Source: Gelidibacter pelagius
GTDB lineage: Bacteria > Bacteroidota > Bacteroidia > Flavobacteriales > Flavobacteriaceae
Reading direction: 5' to 3'
Assembly (NCBI RefSeq): GCF_017581925.1
Contig: NZ_JAGEVG010000004.1
Location: 1-64,000, forward strand
DNA length: 64,000 bases
Shown here piece by piece: positions 56,256 to 64,000 of the stretch. Below the pieces are notes generated by a model that was not told the DNA's origin, did not search any database, and saw only the letters and a list, made by a program, of their open reading frames with translations. The translations under genes and the position numbers were made by a program. Numbering within the stretch: position 1 is the first letter of the stretch; each line of letters starts with the position of its first letter.

Positions 56256-56662
56256 AATTCCACAGGTTTTCCAATCTCATTGATCTCATCTGTATTTGGT
56301 CCTTTTGGATTCGGTCCCCATTTGTTCTGCATCGGCTCACTATCTTGAACTGTAAAAATCAGAAGAATAAACGAGCCTATATAAGGAATTAAAGTAAGTA
56401 GATAAAACCACCCACTTTTTCCTGTATCATGTAGACGCCTAACTGTTATTGCTAAAGCTGGAATGAAGGATGCCAGTACATAAATCACTAATAATATCGC
56501 ACCTATAGAACCCAATTGCAACTCACTCAGAGCTCCTGACAAAAATGCCAAAAGAAAAATGATTAGGACATGAAAAAGTATGAACGTCCAATATTCCGTT
56601 CGTCGTGCACGGCCGCTAAAGTCGGCGTATTTGTTTTTGAAAGCGTCTAAATACCAATTCAT
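56252..56662 (-). CDS. DUF805 membrane protein, paralogue A
   Basis: 136 residues of the DUF805 family: an amphipathic start [24 protein letters not shown] and about three or four membrane helices with [23 protein letters not shown]. The conserved RRLHD-GKSGW motif is present. Function unknown in this family. A paralogue is at 61348-61752. Stop overlaps that of VF530. Confidence 0.92.
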   Translation of the reverse strand: MNWYLDAFKNKYADFSGRARRTEYWTFILFHVLIIFLLAFLSGALSELQLGSIGAILLVIYVLASFIPALAITVRRLHDTGKSGWFYLLTLIPYIGSFILLIFTVQDSEPMQNKWGPNPKGPNTDEINEIGKPVEF

Positions 56663-56747
56663 AGGTTATAAGTTAAGTTGAGGTAAGTGCTAAAATAGAA
56701 AGATTTCTAAATAATCACCTCAAAAAGCCTTGATATTGGACCAACGG

Positions 56748-57587
56748 TCAATTTTCTTTATATGGATACATCAATTTAAAAGTGTCGTTTACACTTTGAT
56801 GTAAAATTGTGGCATGATTTTCATTTGGTAAAAAAAGAAACTCAGATTTGAGATTTGGTTTTTCTGCGGTTTTTAGCAATTCGGCCAAACTCCTCGCTTC
56901 ACGCTCCATAATTTCGCCTTCAGCACCTACCGATACATATACATTGGCTGGCATTTTAGAATGTGCACCCAAGAACATTTTGGCATCTTTAAGTAAGGAT
57001 TCGTTATCCCACCATAAGCTCGGACTCACAATAATATAATCCGTAAATAGTGTTGGTTTTTTGAATAGGATTTCAGTGGCGAGCAAACCTCCAAGGGATT
57101 GCCCAATGAGTGTTTTTTGGTTTGTCGTTGGATAATTGGCGTTGATATAAGGTTGCACCTCACGCTCTAAGAAGTCGATGAATTTTCGCGAACCACCTGT
57201 AGTTGGAAAATCCATTTTTAACTTTCTATCCATGGTCGGGAAGGTGAAGTCCCGTTTCCTATCGATGTTGGCTATGCCCACCACAATAGATTTTGGCATA
57301 TTCATCTGCAAATTGAAAAACTGCACCAGGCCAACAATATGCATGAAATCTTCATTCATGCTGCCGTCCAATACATAGATTATTGGATATTTTAAAGTAT
57401 CGGAAGTCTTATAACCATCAGGCAAGTAGATGTTGAGCGTTCTGGATTCTGATAGAATTTTGGAATCGATGGAAACCACTTCTCCAATTGTTAATGGTGC
57501 TTTTGAACTTTCCTTTAAGGCGGTTTGTGCATCCGCAGAGCTATGGGTAATCGTAATCAAAAAAATATAAAAAAAAAGGTGTTTCAT
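56748..57587 (-). CDS. Secreted alpha/beta-hydrolase of the enterochelin-esterase type
   Basis: 279 residues with a signal peptide (about 1-20). It matches the esterase D/Fes family: YPIIYVLDGSMNEDFMHIVGL, PTTNQKTLIGQSLGGLLATEIL with the nucleophile serine in GQSLGG, and the late FLPNENHATILHQSV histidine. Members hydrolyse siderophores, acyl esters or S-formylglutathione; the substrate is not fixed. It stands alone, with a long spacer upstream. Confidence 0.9.
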   Translation of the reverse strand: MKHLFFYIFLITITHSSADAQTALKESSKAPLTIGEVVSIDSKILSESRTLNIYLPDGYKTSDTLKYPIIYVLDGSMNEDFMHIVGLVQFFNLQMNMPKSIVVGIANIDRKRDFTFPTMDRKLKMDFPTTGGSRKFIDFLEREVQPYINANYPTTNQKTLIGQSLGGLLATEILFKKPTLFTDYIIVSPSLWWDNESLLKDAKMFLGAHSKMPANVYVSVGAEGEIMEREARSLAELLKTAEKPNLKSEFLFLPNENHATILHQSVNDTFKLMYPYKEN

Positions 57588-58185
57588 TATTAGGGAATAA
57601 TTTGGATGCTTTTTGATTTATGAGAATGGGTTAAATATAGTGTATTGATGGGGTTTTATTAAGGTTTTTAACTTTTTGAATCGATAATTATTTTAATTTT
57701 TTTAGACATGGATTACACGAATTACACCGATTCAAATATTTCATTAATTTTTAAATTAACGTCTATAATATAAGATTTGTCATTAATATTCAAGATTTCA
57801 CCTTAAAACAGTAAATGCTCTTTGTGTAACCTCTGCGAAATAGCTGTTAGTCTCCCGCAGATTTCGCGGATTCACGTAGAACACTAATTCATTTAAGCCA
57901 TAGCGTTTCCTTATTGGAACTGTGTGATAGCTTTATTTCGAAACGAGTTTTAGCCATGAATTTTATTAATCCAAGATTGCATTAAAACTTAGGTTTTATT
58001 ATTTCCAAAACTAGTGTTAGTAATTATTTTTAAAACCGACCTGTGTTGAGCGCACTCGAAGCAAGCGTCTCAATGCTCCTTTGTTAGCAAAATATAAGCT
58101 CCAGGTTTAAAATAAAAACCCGGAGCCTCAATCGAATCCTGTCTTTATTCTTGATTCTTACATCTAACAGCGAAGCGGTCTTTTC
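57588..58185. other. Gene-free spacer with degenerate repeats
   Basis: 57708-57740 (ATGGATTACACGAATTACAC) and 57845-57890 (CTCCCGCAGATTTCGCGG) are members of the degenerate repeat family also found at 35837, 45463 and 55929. 58098-58126 forms a terminator hairpin for the gene ending at 58186. No coding potential seen. Confidence 0.6.
58098..58126 (-). terminator. Probable terminator of the gene at 58186
   Basis: On the minus strand GCTCCGGGTTT pairs with AAACCTGGAGC with one mismatch, loop of seven, then TTATATTTT. It lies 60 nt after the stop of the minus-strand gene ending at 58186. Confidence 0.5.
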
Positions 58186-58845
58186 TTAATCTTCCTCCTC
58201 CTCAAAAATCGCAATCGTAGCGTCAAATTCCGCATCCTTAAACTCATCCCTACTGATCCAATATTCCGACGTGGTCATGATATAAGAATTGTCTCCTGTA
58301 GCTTTTAGCTCCCACACAATATCTTCAGCTTCATCAAAGGCTTCTTTTCCTGCCAATTGATCAGCATACAAACGGGTGATGACGCTGCTATTGGCTAAGG
58401 TCTTGTCCAAAACTTTTAACATGACTTCTTTGGTCACACCTTCGTTGGGCGTGATTTCAAACTCAACTATGGTCGCTTTCGCAGATGGAAAGGTTCCATT
58501 ATAAGCTTTAAATAGGAGCTGATTGATATTAAAAAGTTCATGGTGCAAACTGATGTCACTATATTCTTCCGAGATTTTATCGAGCAACATATCGTGCGAC
58601 ATTTGGTCGATTTGGCCTTCTGTTAAATGCTCAGACAATTTATAATCTAAAAGAATTGCTGCGGCCTCATGCCCTTCAAAATCTGAGATGGCCATAAAGA
58701 GCAACTCTTCAAGTTCCTCAGGTTTTGATTTTTCGGCACCCGGAAATCCGAAGCGATCCAAAAGTTCAATATAATCGGCATTAGTCCATGCGTCTTTAAA
58801 TTCTTCAACAGTTTTAACGCTGTTGATAACAATATGATAGTTCAT
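58186..58845 (-). CDS. Acidic protein of unknown function
   Basis: 219 residues, very acidic (ending EEEED), predicted mainly helical, without signal peptide, membrane segment or any motif I recognise. A central run FEGHEAAAILLDYKLSEHLTEGQIDQMSHDMLLDKISEEYSDIS is helical. It starts 2 nt downstream of the stop of the GNAT-nitrilase gene on the same strand, so it is made with that enzyme and may be a partner. Confidence 0.75.
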   Translation of the reverse strand: MNYHIVINSVKTVEEFKDAWTNADYIELLDRFGFPGAEKSKPEELEELLFMAISDFEGHEAAAILLDYKLSEHLTEGQIDQMSHDMLLDKISEEYSDISLHHELFNINQLLFKAYNGTFPSAKATIVEFEITPNEGVTKEVMLKVLDKTLANSSVITRLYADQLAGKEAFDEAEDIVWELKATGDNSYIMTTSEYWISRDEFKDAEFDATIAIFEEEED

Positions 58846-58847
58846 AA

Positions 58848-60368
58848 TTACTTCTTTTTTAGTTCAAATAAATCTGTTCTTCTGTCCTTTAAGTTTCTGA
58901 CGCTTCCAAATTGGTTGAGCTCTCTTAAAAGATCAATATCCACATCGGCGATGAGGATCATTTCGGCGTTTTGTGTGGCTTCTGCTTTAACCCCGTTGGT
59001 TGGGAATGCAAAATCACAAGGCGTAAATACCGCTGATTGTGCATATTGAATGTCCATATTTTCAACATTTGGCAAATTGCCCACACTGCCCGCAATGGCA
59101 ACATAACATTCATTTTCAATGGCTCTTGCCTGTGCACAATGGCGCACGCGGGAAAATCCATTCTGGGTATCGGTCAGAAATGGCACAAATAGAATGTCCA
59201 TGCCTTCATCTGCCAAAATACGGCTCAGTTCAGGAAACTCGACATCATAGCAAATGAGGATGCCTATTTTGCCGCAATCGGTATCAAAAGCCTGGAGTTT
59301 GTTCCCACCAACCATTCCCCAAATCTTAGCTTCGTCTGGAGTGATATGTAGTTTTTCAAATCGTTCTGTGCTACCATCACGTCTACATAAATAACCCACG
59401 TTATAGAGTCTGTTATCCACAACTTCTGGCATGCTCCCGGTGATAATATTGATGTTGTAGGAAATAGCAAGTTTGGAAAAACGCTGCACCATTTCTGCCG
59501 TATGTTTTGCCAATTCCCTGATGGCTTCAGGTGTGGATAAATGATTGTTTCCAGCCATTAAGGGGGCGTTGAAAAACTCTGGGAACAAGGCGAAATCACT
59601 TCGATATCCTGAAACCGAATCGATAAAGAATTCTGCTTGTTGCATCATTTCGTCCATATCCTTATACAAACGCATTTGCCATTGTACCAATCCTAAGCGA
59701 ACAACCTTTTTAATGGTCGTGGCTTTCTTGGATTTCTTCTCATAGTAAATATTGCTCCACTCCAATAGCACAGCATAATCTTGGGAGGAGGCGTCGCCTT
59801 CCAGATAATTCTTTAAAATACGTGTTGGGTGAAAGTCATTGGAAATTTGAAAATTAAGGACTGGATCATGGATTTCCTTACGTCTTACCTTATCGATATA
59901 TTCTTTAGGTGTTAGTGTATCTGAAAACTTATGATAGTTAGGGATTCGTCCCCCAAAGGCTAAACCTCTCAAGTTTAAACGCTCACATAATTCCTTACGA
60001 TAGTCATAAAGACGGCGTCCCAAACGTAACCCCCTGAATTCTGGTTTGATGAATACATCAACGCCATAAATGACATCGCCCTCATTGGTATGCGTGCTAA
60101 ACGTGTAGTTTCCGGTAATATCCTTATAGGTGTGGTTATCATCAAATTGTTCATAATCTACAATAATGCTCAAGGCACAACCAGCTATTTGATCATTGAT
60201 TTTAATGACGACTTGACCTTCTGGAAATTCTTCGATTAATTTCTTAATTTGATGTTCTTGCCAGAATGCATCAGGCATGGTGGTGTAGGAGGCAATCATT
60301 GCTTCCTTTAATTCCTGATAATCTTCCAGGTTTAAATATTTTAATTCGATGTTTTCAATGTCTTCCAT
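58848..60368 (-). CDS. Fused GNAT acetyltransferase and carbon-nitrogen hydrolase
   Basis: 506 residues in two parts. Residues about 1-205 are a GNAT-type N-acetyltransferase (IKINDQIAGCALSIIVDYEQF, VFIKPEFRGLRLGRRLYDYRKEL for acetyl-CoA binding). Residues about 222-500 are a nitrilase-fold amidohydrolase with the triad E264 (FPEFFN), K339 (FEKLHIT) and C373 (GILICYDVEFPE). Fused GNAT-nitrilase proteins are widespread in bacteria; the substrate is not known. The following gene on the strand starts 2 nt after its stop. Confidence 0.93.
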   Translation of the reverse strand: MEDIENIELKYLNLEDYQELKEAMIASYTTMPDAFWQEHQIKKLIEEFPEGQVVIKINDQIAGCALSIIVDYEQFDDNHTYKDITGNYTFSTHTNEGDVIYGVDVFIKPEFRGLRLGRRLYDYRKELCERLNLRGLAFGGRIPNYHKFSDTLTPKEYIDKVRRKEIHDPVLNFQISNDFHPTRILKNYLEGDASSQDYAVLLEWSNIYYEKKSKKATTIKKVVRLGLVQWQMRLYKDMDEMMQQAEFFIDSVSGYRSDFALFPEFFNAPLMAGNNHLSTPEAIRELAKHTAEMVQRFSKLAISYNINIITGSMPEVVDNRLYNVGYLCRRDGSTERFEKLHITPDEAKIWGMVGGNKLQAFDTDCGKIGILICYDVEFPELSRILADEGMDILFVPFLTDTQNGFSRVRHCAQARAIENECYVAIAGSVGNLPNVENMDIQYAQSAVFTPCDFAFPTNGVKAEATQNAEMILIADVDIDLLRELNQFGSVRNLKDRRTDLFELKKK

Positions 60369-60433
60369 GGTGTCAATACAATGTGGGTTGGTTTTTCTCT
60401 TGAAGTTTGTTCTTTACAACAGGACTTCGTTTA

Positions 60434-60889
60434 TTATTTATTTAAAGTTTTAATGCCTTCATAAGCCACGATGGCTACGGCATTTGCAAGGTTTAAACTG
60501 CGCACATGCTCACTGAACAGTGGGATTTTGTACAGGTGCTCTTTGTGTTTTTCAATAATATCTTTGGACAATCCTACCGATTCCTTACCGAATATCAGAA
60601 ACAAATTATCCTCAAACGGAATGTCCCAATAATCTTTGTCGCCATGACTTGATAAAAACGCCATTTTCTCGCCTTGATGTGCTTCAAAAAATGAGGTTGC
60701 ATTTTCATAGGTACTGATAGTAACGTGTGGCCAATAATCCAATCCGGCGCGTTTGAGCCGAGCATCGGTAATTTCAAATCCGAAAGGTTTGACCAAGTGC
60801 AAATGTGCTCCGGAAGCTAAAGCCAACCTCCCAATATTACCTGTGTTATTTGGGATTTCAGGTTCCATCAATACTATGTTTAAGGGCAT
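60434..60889 (-). CDS. trmL: tRNA (cytidine/uridine-2'-O-)-methyltransferase, TrmL-like
   Basis: 151 residues of the SPOUT family: LMEPEIPNNTGNIGRLALASGAHLHLVKPFGFEITDARLKRAGLDYW, then FLIFGKESVGLSKDIIEKH and RSLNLANAVAIVAYE. The short length and the GKESVGL and RSLNLANAV motifs fit TrmL, which methylates the wobble base of some leucine tRNAs. The trefoil knot forms the SAM site. It is downstream of a strong hairpin at 60966-61008 that separates it from the small gene upstream. Confidence 0.94.
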   Translation of the reverse strand: MPLNIVLMEPEIPNNTGNIGRLALASGAHLHLVKPFGFEITDARLKRAGLDYWPHVTISTYENATSFFEAHQGEKMAFLSSHGDKDYWDIPFEDNLFLIFGKESVGLSKDIIEKHKEHLYKIPLFSEHVRSLNLANAVAIVAYEGIKTLNK

Positions 60890-60965
60890 ACCAAAGTTAT
60901 AGGTTTTTAAATTTTTCTAACGATCAATAAAAGTATTTTTTGGTCATTTATGATAGTTTTCAACC

Positions 60966-61008
60966 AAAAAGAAACCTATTCGTTAAAGATAAGAATAGGT
61001 TTCTTTTT
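60966..61008. terminator. Strong hairpin, terminator on the minus strand
   Basis: AAAAAGAAACCTATTC (60966-60981) is the exact complement of GAATAGGTTTCTTTTT (60993-61008); 16-bp stem, 11-nt loop. On the minus strand it ends with five T and lies 17 nt after the stop of the small gene at 61025, upstream of trmL. Confidence 0.88.
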
Positions 61009-61024
61009 AAAATATATCATCGAA

Positions 61025-61189
61025 TCAAGTTTTCGATTTTTGATCTTTTATCGTCTTTTTATCAATATCAAACTGATTGGTATCCATTTTAGTGTCTCCT
61101 GTTGGATTAGTAGGATTGGTCTGCTCAGTTGTTCTTTTAAACTTTTTAGTGTCTTTTATAATCCCCATGATTCTACTTTTTTTATTCAT
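61025..61189 (-). CDS. Candidate small hydrophilic protein
   Basis: About 54 residues from the ATG at 61189 (MNKKSRIMGIIKDTKKFKRT) or 47 from the ATG at 61168. It is rich in Lys, Thr, Asp and Asn and predicted to be disordered; no family is recognised. Support for a real gene: purine-rich coding strand unlike the AT-rich hydrophobic chance frames nearby, and a strong intrinsic terminator just after the stop. Function unknown. Confidence 0.45.
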   Translation of the reverse strand: MNKKSRIMGIIKDTKKFKRTTEQTNPTNPTGDTKMDTNQFDIDKKTIKDQKSKT

Positions 61190-61347
61190 TGATAAGTTAA
61201 TGAAAACAGAATGAAATTCTATTAAAAGTATCATAAAACATCAGTGCCATTTGTTAAAGCCACGTTTGACGAAGATGCGATTTAAAAAAAAATTTTTAAA
61301 CGATTAGATCCACGATATTTTGACTGTAAAAATGCTGTTTGTTAAAC

Positions 61348-61752
61348 TTACGAAACTGTCCCAATTTCGTCAATTTCTAAGTCACTAGCGCTTTTAGGAT
61401 CTCGACCGTATTGATTTGGACCTTTGTCACCTTCAGTAGCGAAAAGGACAATTAGCCAAATACCTCCGATAAAAGGGATCAGACCAACTAAATAAAACCA
61501 GCCGCTCTTATTGATATCGTGTAATCGACGCACCGCTACGGCTAAACTTGGGATAAAAACCGCGAGGAGATAAATAAAATAGATTCCCATAAATGCTGGA
61601 GCGTCTGTCATGCCTGCTAATGCTCCAGAAATAATGCCAATGCCGATGACAAAAAGAACATTGAATAAGACAAACATCCAATACTCTTCGCGTCTTGCAC
61701 GTCCATTGAAATTCGCGTAATTATCTCTGACTACTTTTAAATACCATTTCAT
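61348..61752 (-). CDS. DUF805 membrane protein, paralogue B
   Basis: 134 residues, clearly a paralogue of 56252-56662: KWYLKVVRDNYANFNGRARREEYWMF and VRRLHDINKSGWFYLVGLIPFIGG are shared almost position by position. About four membrane helices. Function unknown. It lies just downstream of trpA (41 nt) on the same strand, so it could be the last gene of the trp transcript, or independent. Confidence 0.92.
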   Translation of the reverse strand: MKWYLKVVRDNYANFNGRARREEYWMFVLFNVLFVIGIGIISGALAGMTDAPAFMGIYFIYLLAVFIPSLAVAVRRLHDINKSGWFYLVGLIPFIGGIWLIVLFATEGDKGPNQYGRDPKSASDLEIDEIGTVS

Positions 61753-61793
61753 AAATTAAATTTTAAAGGTTGGTTAGGCGTCAAATATAATTT

Positions 61794-62564
61794 TTAATTT
61801 AGAATGGAGTGTATGAAACGCGCTGTATTATCTACACCATTTTTTGAGAGGTTCTTGATAAACGCACTTCCAATTATCGCGCCTTTGGCGTATTTAGTAG
61901 CTTGGATATAAGTTTCATGATCAGAAATACCGAAGCCAATCACTTGAGGGTTTTTTAAGTTCATTTTAGCGATACGCTTGAAATAATCTGTTTGGGTATC
62001 TCCAAAACCAGAACTGCTTCCGGTTACGCTGGCGCTGCTGACCATATAAATAAAACCTTTTGAAATGGAGTCGATGAATCGAACGCGGTCTTCAGAAGTC
62101 TGCGGTGTAATCAGAAACACGTTGATGATATCATACTTTTCAAAGATGGACTTGTACTGATCATTAAAAACATCTACCGGCAAGTCAGGAATGATAAGTC
62201 CGTCAATACCAATCTCCTTACATTTCTTGCAAAAGGCTTCCACGCCAAATTGCATAATTGGATTAAAATATCCCATAATGACCAAAGGAATGTTGACCGT
62301 TTTCCTGATGTCTTTAAGTTGGTCAAAAAGCACTTCCGTTGTCATTCCGTTTTTTAAAGCCTGGGTAGAACTCGCTTGAATGGTTGGGCCATCAGCCAAA
62401 GGATCGCTAAATGGCAACCCAATTTCAATCATTCCGACGCCGCCTTTTTCCAGATCTTGGATGATGGTTGTCGTATCGTTGAGATTTGGATATCCTGCGG
62501 TAAAGTATATGGAAAGTAACTTTTCGCTATTGTTTTCTTGTAATTTCTGATTGATTCTGTTCAT
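61794..62564 (-). CDS. trpA: Tryptophan synthase alpha chain
   Basis: 256 residues. It cleaves indole-3-glycerol phosphate and passes indole to TrpB through the internal channel. Signatures: GMIEIGLPFSDPLADGPTIQ with catalytic E47 and D58, and GFIYMVSSASVTGSSSG for the phosphate. TIM-barrel length is normal. It is downstream of trpB (minus strand), as usual, but separated from it by 473 nt of palindrome-rich sequence, not the short gap found in most genomes. Confidence 0.97.
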   Translation of the reverse strand: MNRINQKLQENNSEKLLSIYFTAGYPNLNDTTTIIQDLEKGGVGMIEIGLPFSDPLADGPTIQASSTQALKNGMTTEVLFDQLKDIRKTVNIPLVIMGYFNPIMQFGVEAFCKKCKEIGIDGLIIPDLPVDVFNDQYKSIFEKYDIINVFLITPQTSEDRVRFIDSISKGFIYMVSSASVTGSSSGFGDTQTDYFKRIAKMNLKNPQVIGFGISDHETYIQATKYAKGAIIGSAFIKNLSKNGVDNTARFIHSILN

Positions 62565-63037
62565 GTTTACTTCCCGCGAAGGCGGGAATCTCTTTTAGTT
62601 TAACTTCATTCCCGCGATCCCGATAGCTGTCGGGATTGTGGGAATCTCATCTTATTTATTAACTGTTTAATTTTTTTCTTTCGTAAACGAGTTTTTTTAT
62701 GCAAACCCTTCCGTCTTTGGGCTTTTCAGGAGCCCAAAGCCACCTTCCCTTAAAACGGGAAAGAATTGATTATTAACTTTAAATATGTCCGATTTTGGAC
62801 AAATTGCCGTCACTGCGTTAATGATTACTCACTCGTTAATAATTAATTTTATTGAGTTCGTGAACCAAAGGTTTGAGGTATTGTCGGAACTCCTCTCCCG
62901 ATAAATATATCGGGAGGAATCTTTTCCTTTATAATACCTATTTAATTCTTCTTCTTCTTCTTCTTCTTTCGTAGACAAGGTTGTTTTGATTCTTATAAAC
63001 CTCACAGGTTTTAAAAACCTGTGAGGTTTTGTTAATC
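62565..63037. repeat. Palindrome-rich spacer between trpB and trpA
   Basis: Contains, in order: TTCCCGC-GAAG-GCGGGAA (62571-62588); CCCGATAGCTGTCGGG (62619-62634) preceded by CCCGCGAT, as at 35712; CTTTGGGCT-TTTCAGG-AGCCCAAAG (about 62732-62756); CTCCCGATA-AATA-TATCGGGAG (62895-62916); a CTT trinucleotide run (about 62948-62968); and a perfect 31-nt palindrome, stem AACCTCACAGGTTTT (62998-63028), 10 nt after the trpB stop, which may terminate it. No gene is seen. Confidence 0.8.
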
Positions 63038-64000
63038 TTATAATTTAAAATGCTTTATATAAGTGTCCAAATCCTTATCTCCACGACCAGAAAGACTGAC
63101 CACAACGACATCATCAGGTTGAAATTTTTTATGTTCAAAAATCGCCAAGGCATGTGAGCTTTCAATGGCAGGAATGATGCCTTCCATTTTGCACAAATCC
63201 AGTCCTGCTGTCATGGCATCATCATCCGTAATCGCAATAAATTCCGCACGTCCGCTTTTGTATAAATGCGCGTGCATCGGTCCGACGCCGGGATAATCCA
63301 AACCTGCCGAAATACTGTACGGTTCCGTAATCTGTCCGTCGGGCGTTTGCATTAACAGCGTTTTACTACCGTGGATAATCCCTTCTTTGCCTAAAACTGA
63401 TGTAGCTGCGCTCTCTCCAGAATGCACCCCTCTTCCTGCAGCTTCCACAGCAATAAGTTTGACATCTGTGTCGTCCAAAAAGTGATAGAATGCTCCTGCA
63501 GCGTTACTGCCGCCACCTACACAAGCCACTACATAATCGGGTTTTGAGGTATCTTCTTTTTCTTTGAGCTGCCATTGGATTTCTTCGGAAACAATCGCCT
63601 GAAAACGGGCTACCATATCCGGATATGGATGTGGGCCAACCACGCTGCCGATAATATAATGCGTGTTCACAGGATTGTTGATCCAATCGCGAATGGCTTC
63701 ATTAGTGGCATCTTTTAGGGTGCGGCTACCAGAAAGTGCGGGAACAACGGTCGCGCCCAACATTTTCATTCTTGCGACGTTAGGTGCCTGACGGGCAATG
63801 TCAATTTCGCCCATATAGACAATACATTCCAATCCCATCAATGCACAAACCGTTGCCGTTGCTACGCCATGCTGACCCGCGCCAGTTTCAGCAATGATGC
63901 GGTTTTTGCCGAGACGTTTCGCCATCAAAATCTGACCAATGGTGTTGTTGATTTTGTGTGCGCCGGTGTGGTTGAGGTCTTCGCGTTTTAAATAAATTTT
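63038..64000 (-). CDS. trpB: Tryptophan synthase beta chain, 5' end outside window
   Basis: The visible 320 residues are the C-terminal part of TrpB; the gene runs off the right edge, and the apparent start at 63928 is only an internal codon. The PLP-binding lysine is in [10 protein letters not shown] at the window edge, followed by [41 protein letters not shown] (phosphate-binding) and [17 protein letters not shown] at the C terminus. It joins indole and serine to tryptophan with TrpA. The frame is intact throughout. Confidence 0.97.
   Translation of the reverse strand, partial: KIYLKREDLNHTGAHKINNTIGQILMAKRLGKNRIIAETGAGQHGVATATVCALMGLECIVYMGEIDIARQAPNVARMKMLGATVVPALSGSRTLKDATNEAIRDWINNPVNTHYIIGSVVGPHPYPDMVARFQAIVSEEIQWQLKEKEDTSKPDYVVACVGGGSNAAGAFYHFLDDTDVKLIAVEAAGRGVHSGESAATSVLGKEGIIHGSKTLLMQTPDGQITEPYSISAGLDYPGVGPMHAHLYKSGRAEFIAITDDDAMTAGLDLCKMEGIIPAIESSHALAIFEHKKFQPDDVVVVSLSGRGDKDLDTYIKHFKL

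Overview
The window is a 64 kb stretch of chromosome from a member of the Bacteroidota, most likely family Flavobacteriaceae. The evidence is the AT-rich base composition, protein families typical of that group (DUF3467 next to rpoC, paired LemA/TPM proteins, lipoproteins with a CSKDDD-type export signal), -7 boxes of the form TAnnTTTG, and the near absence of Shine-Dalgarno sequences except in front of rpsU. I do not name a genus. No phage, insertion sequence, CRISPR array or recognisable defence island is present. Almost everything is core chromosome with short housekeeping operons.

Layout. 1-540 is a tandem array of an 86-bp palindrome-containing repeat. 572-3719 carries a secreted carboxypeptidase-regulatory-like protein, rpsU, xerC-type recombinase and hpf. 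3763-17581 is the translation/transcription superoperon: tRNA-Thr, -Tyr, -Gly, -Thr, tuf, tRNA-Trp, secE, nusG, rplK, rplA, rplJ, rplL, rpoB, rpoC, followed by a DUF3467 gene. 18092-22400 (minus) holds small accessory genes and a cluster TPM-TPM-LemA-MerR-M23 peptidase. 22621-33865 (plus) holds alaS, a membrane protein, a lipoprotein/beta-propeller pair, and two paralogous TPR histidine kinases with one NarL-type response regulator. 34176-37658 holds coaD, ddl and a PASTA protein coupled to a RluA-type pseudouridine synthase. 37988-42027 has yaaA, a small bTHX ribosomal protein gene, a uracil-DNA-glycosylase-like gene and a TspO-like protein. 42024-53509 (minus) has secreted hydrolases (class C beta-lactamase-like, gamma-glutamyltransferase, endonuclease/exonuclease/phosphatase), another pseudouridine synthase, methyltransferases and a lipase-like hydrolase. 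54100-64000 has a DEAD-box helicase, DUF6500, VF530, two DUF805 paralogues, an esterase, a GNAT-nitrilase fusion, a TrmL-like methyltransferase, trpA and the 3' part of trpB.

Most of the interest is in non-coding structure. Two small tandem repeat families show compensatory base changes between copies: the 86-bp array at the start and a two-hairpin unit stemming from the 3' end of tRNA-Gly. rpsU has an exceptionally strong Shine-Dalgarno, as expected for bS21 feedback control. The nusG-rplK spacer folds into a plausible L1 autoregulation site. The rplL-rpoB and rpoB-rpoC spacers hold a strong hairpin and a 22-bp perfect palindrome. alaS carries an in-frame 18-bp minisatellite. Several dispersed palindromes recur in the intergenic spaces. 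I found no strong candidate for a wholly new multi-gene system; the repeat arrays are the least explained elements.
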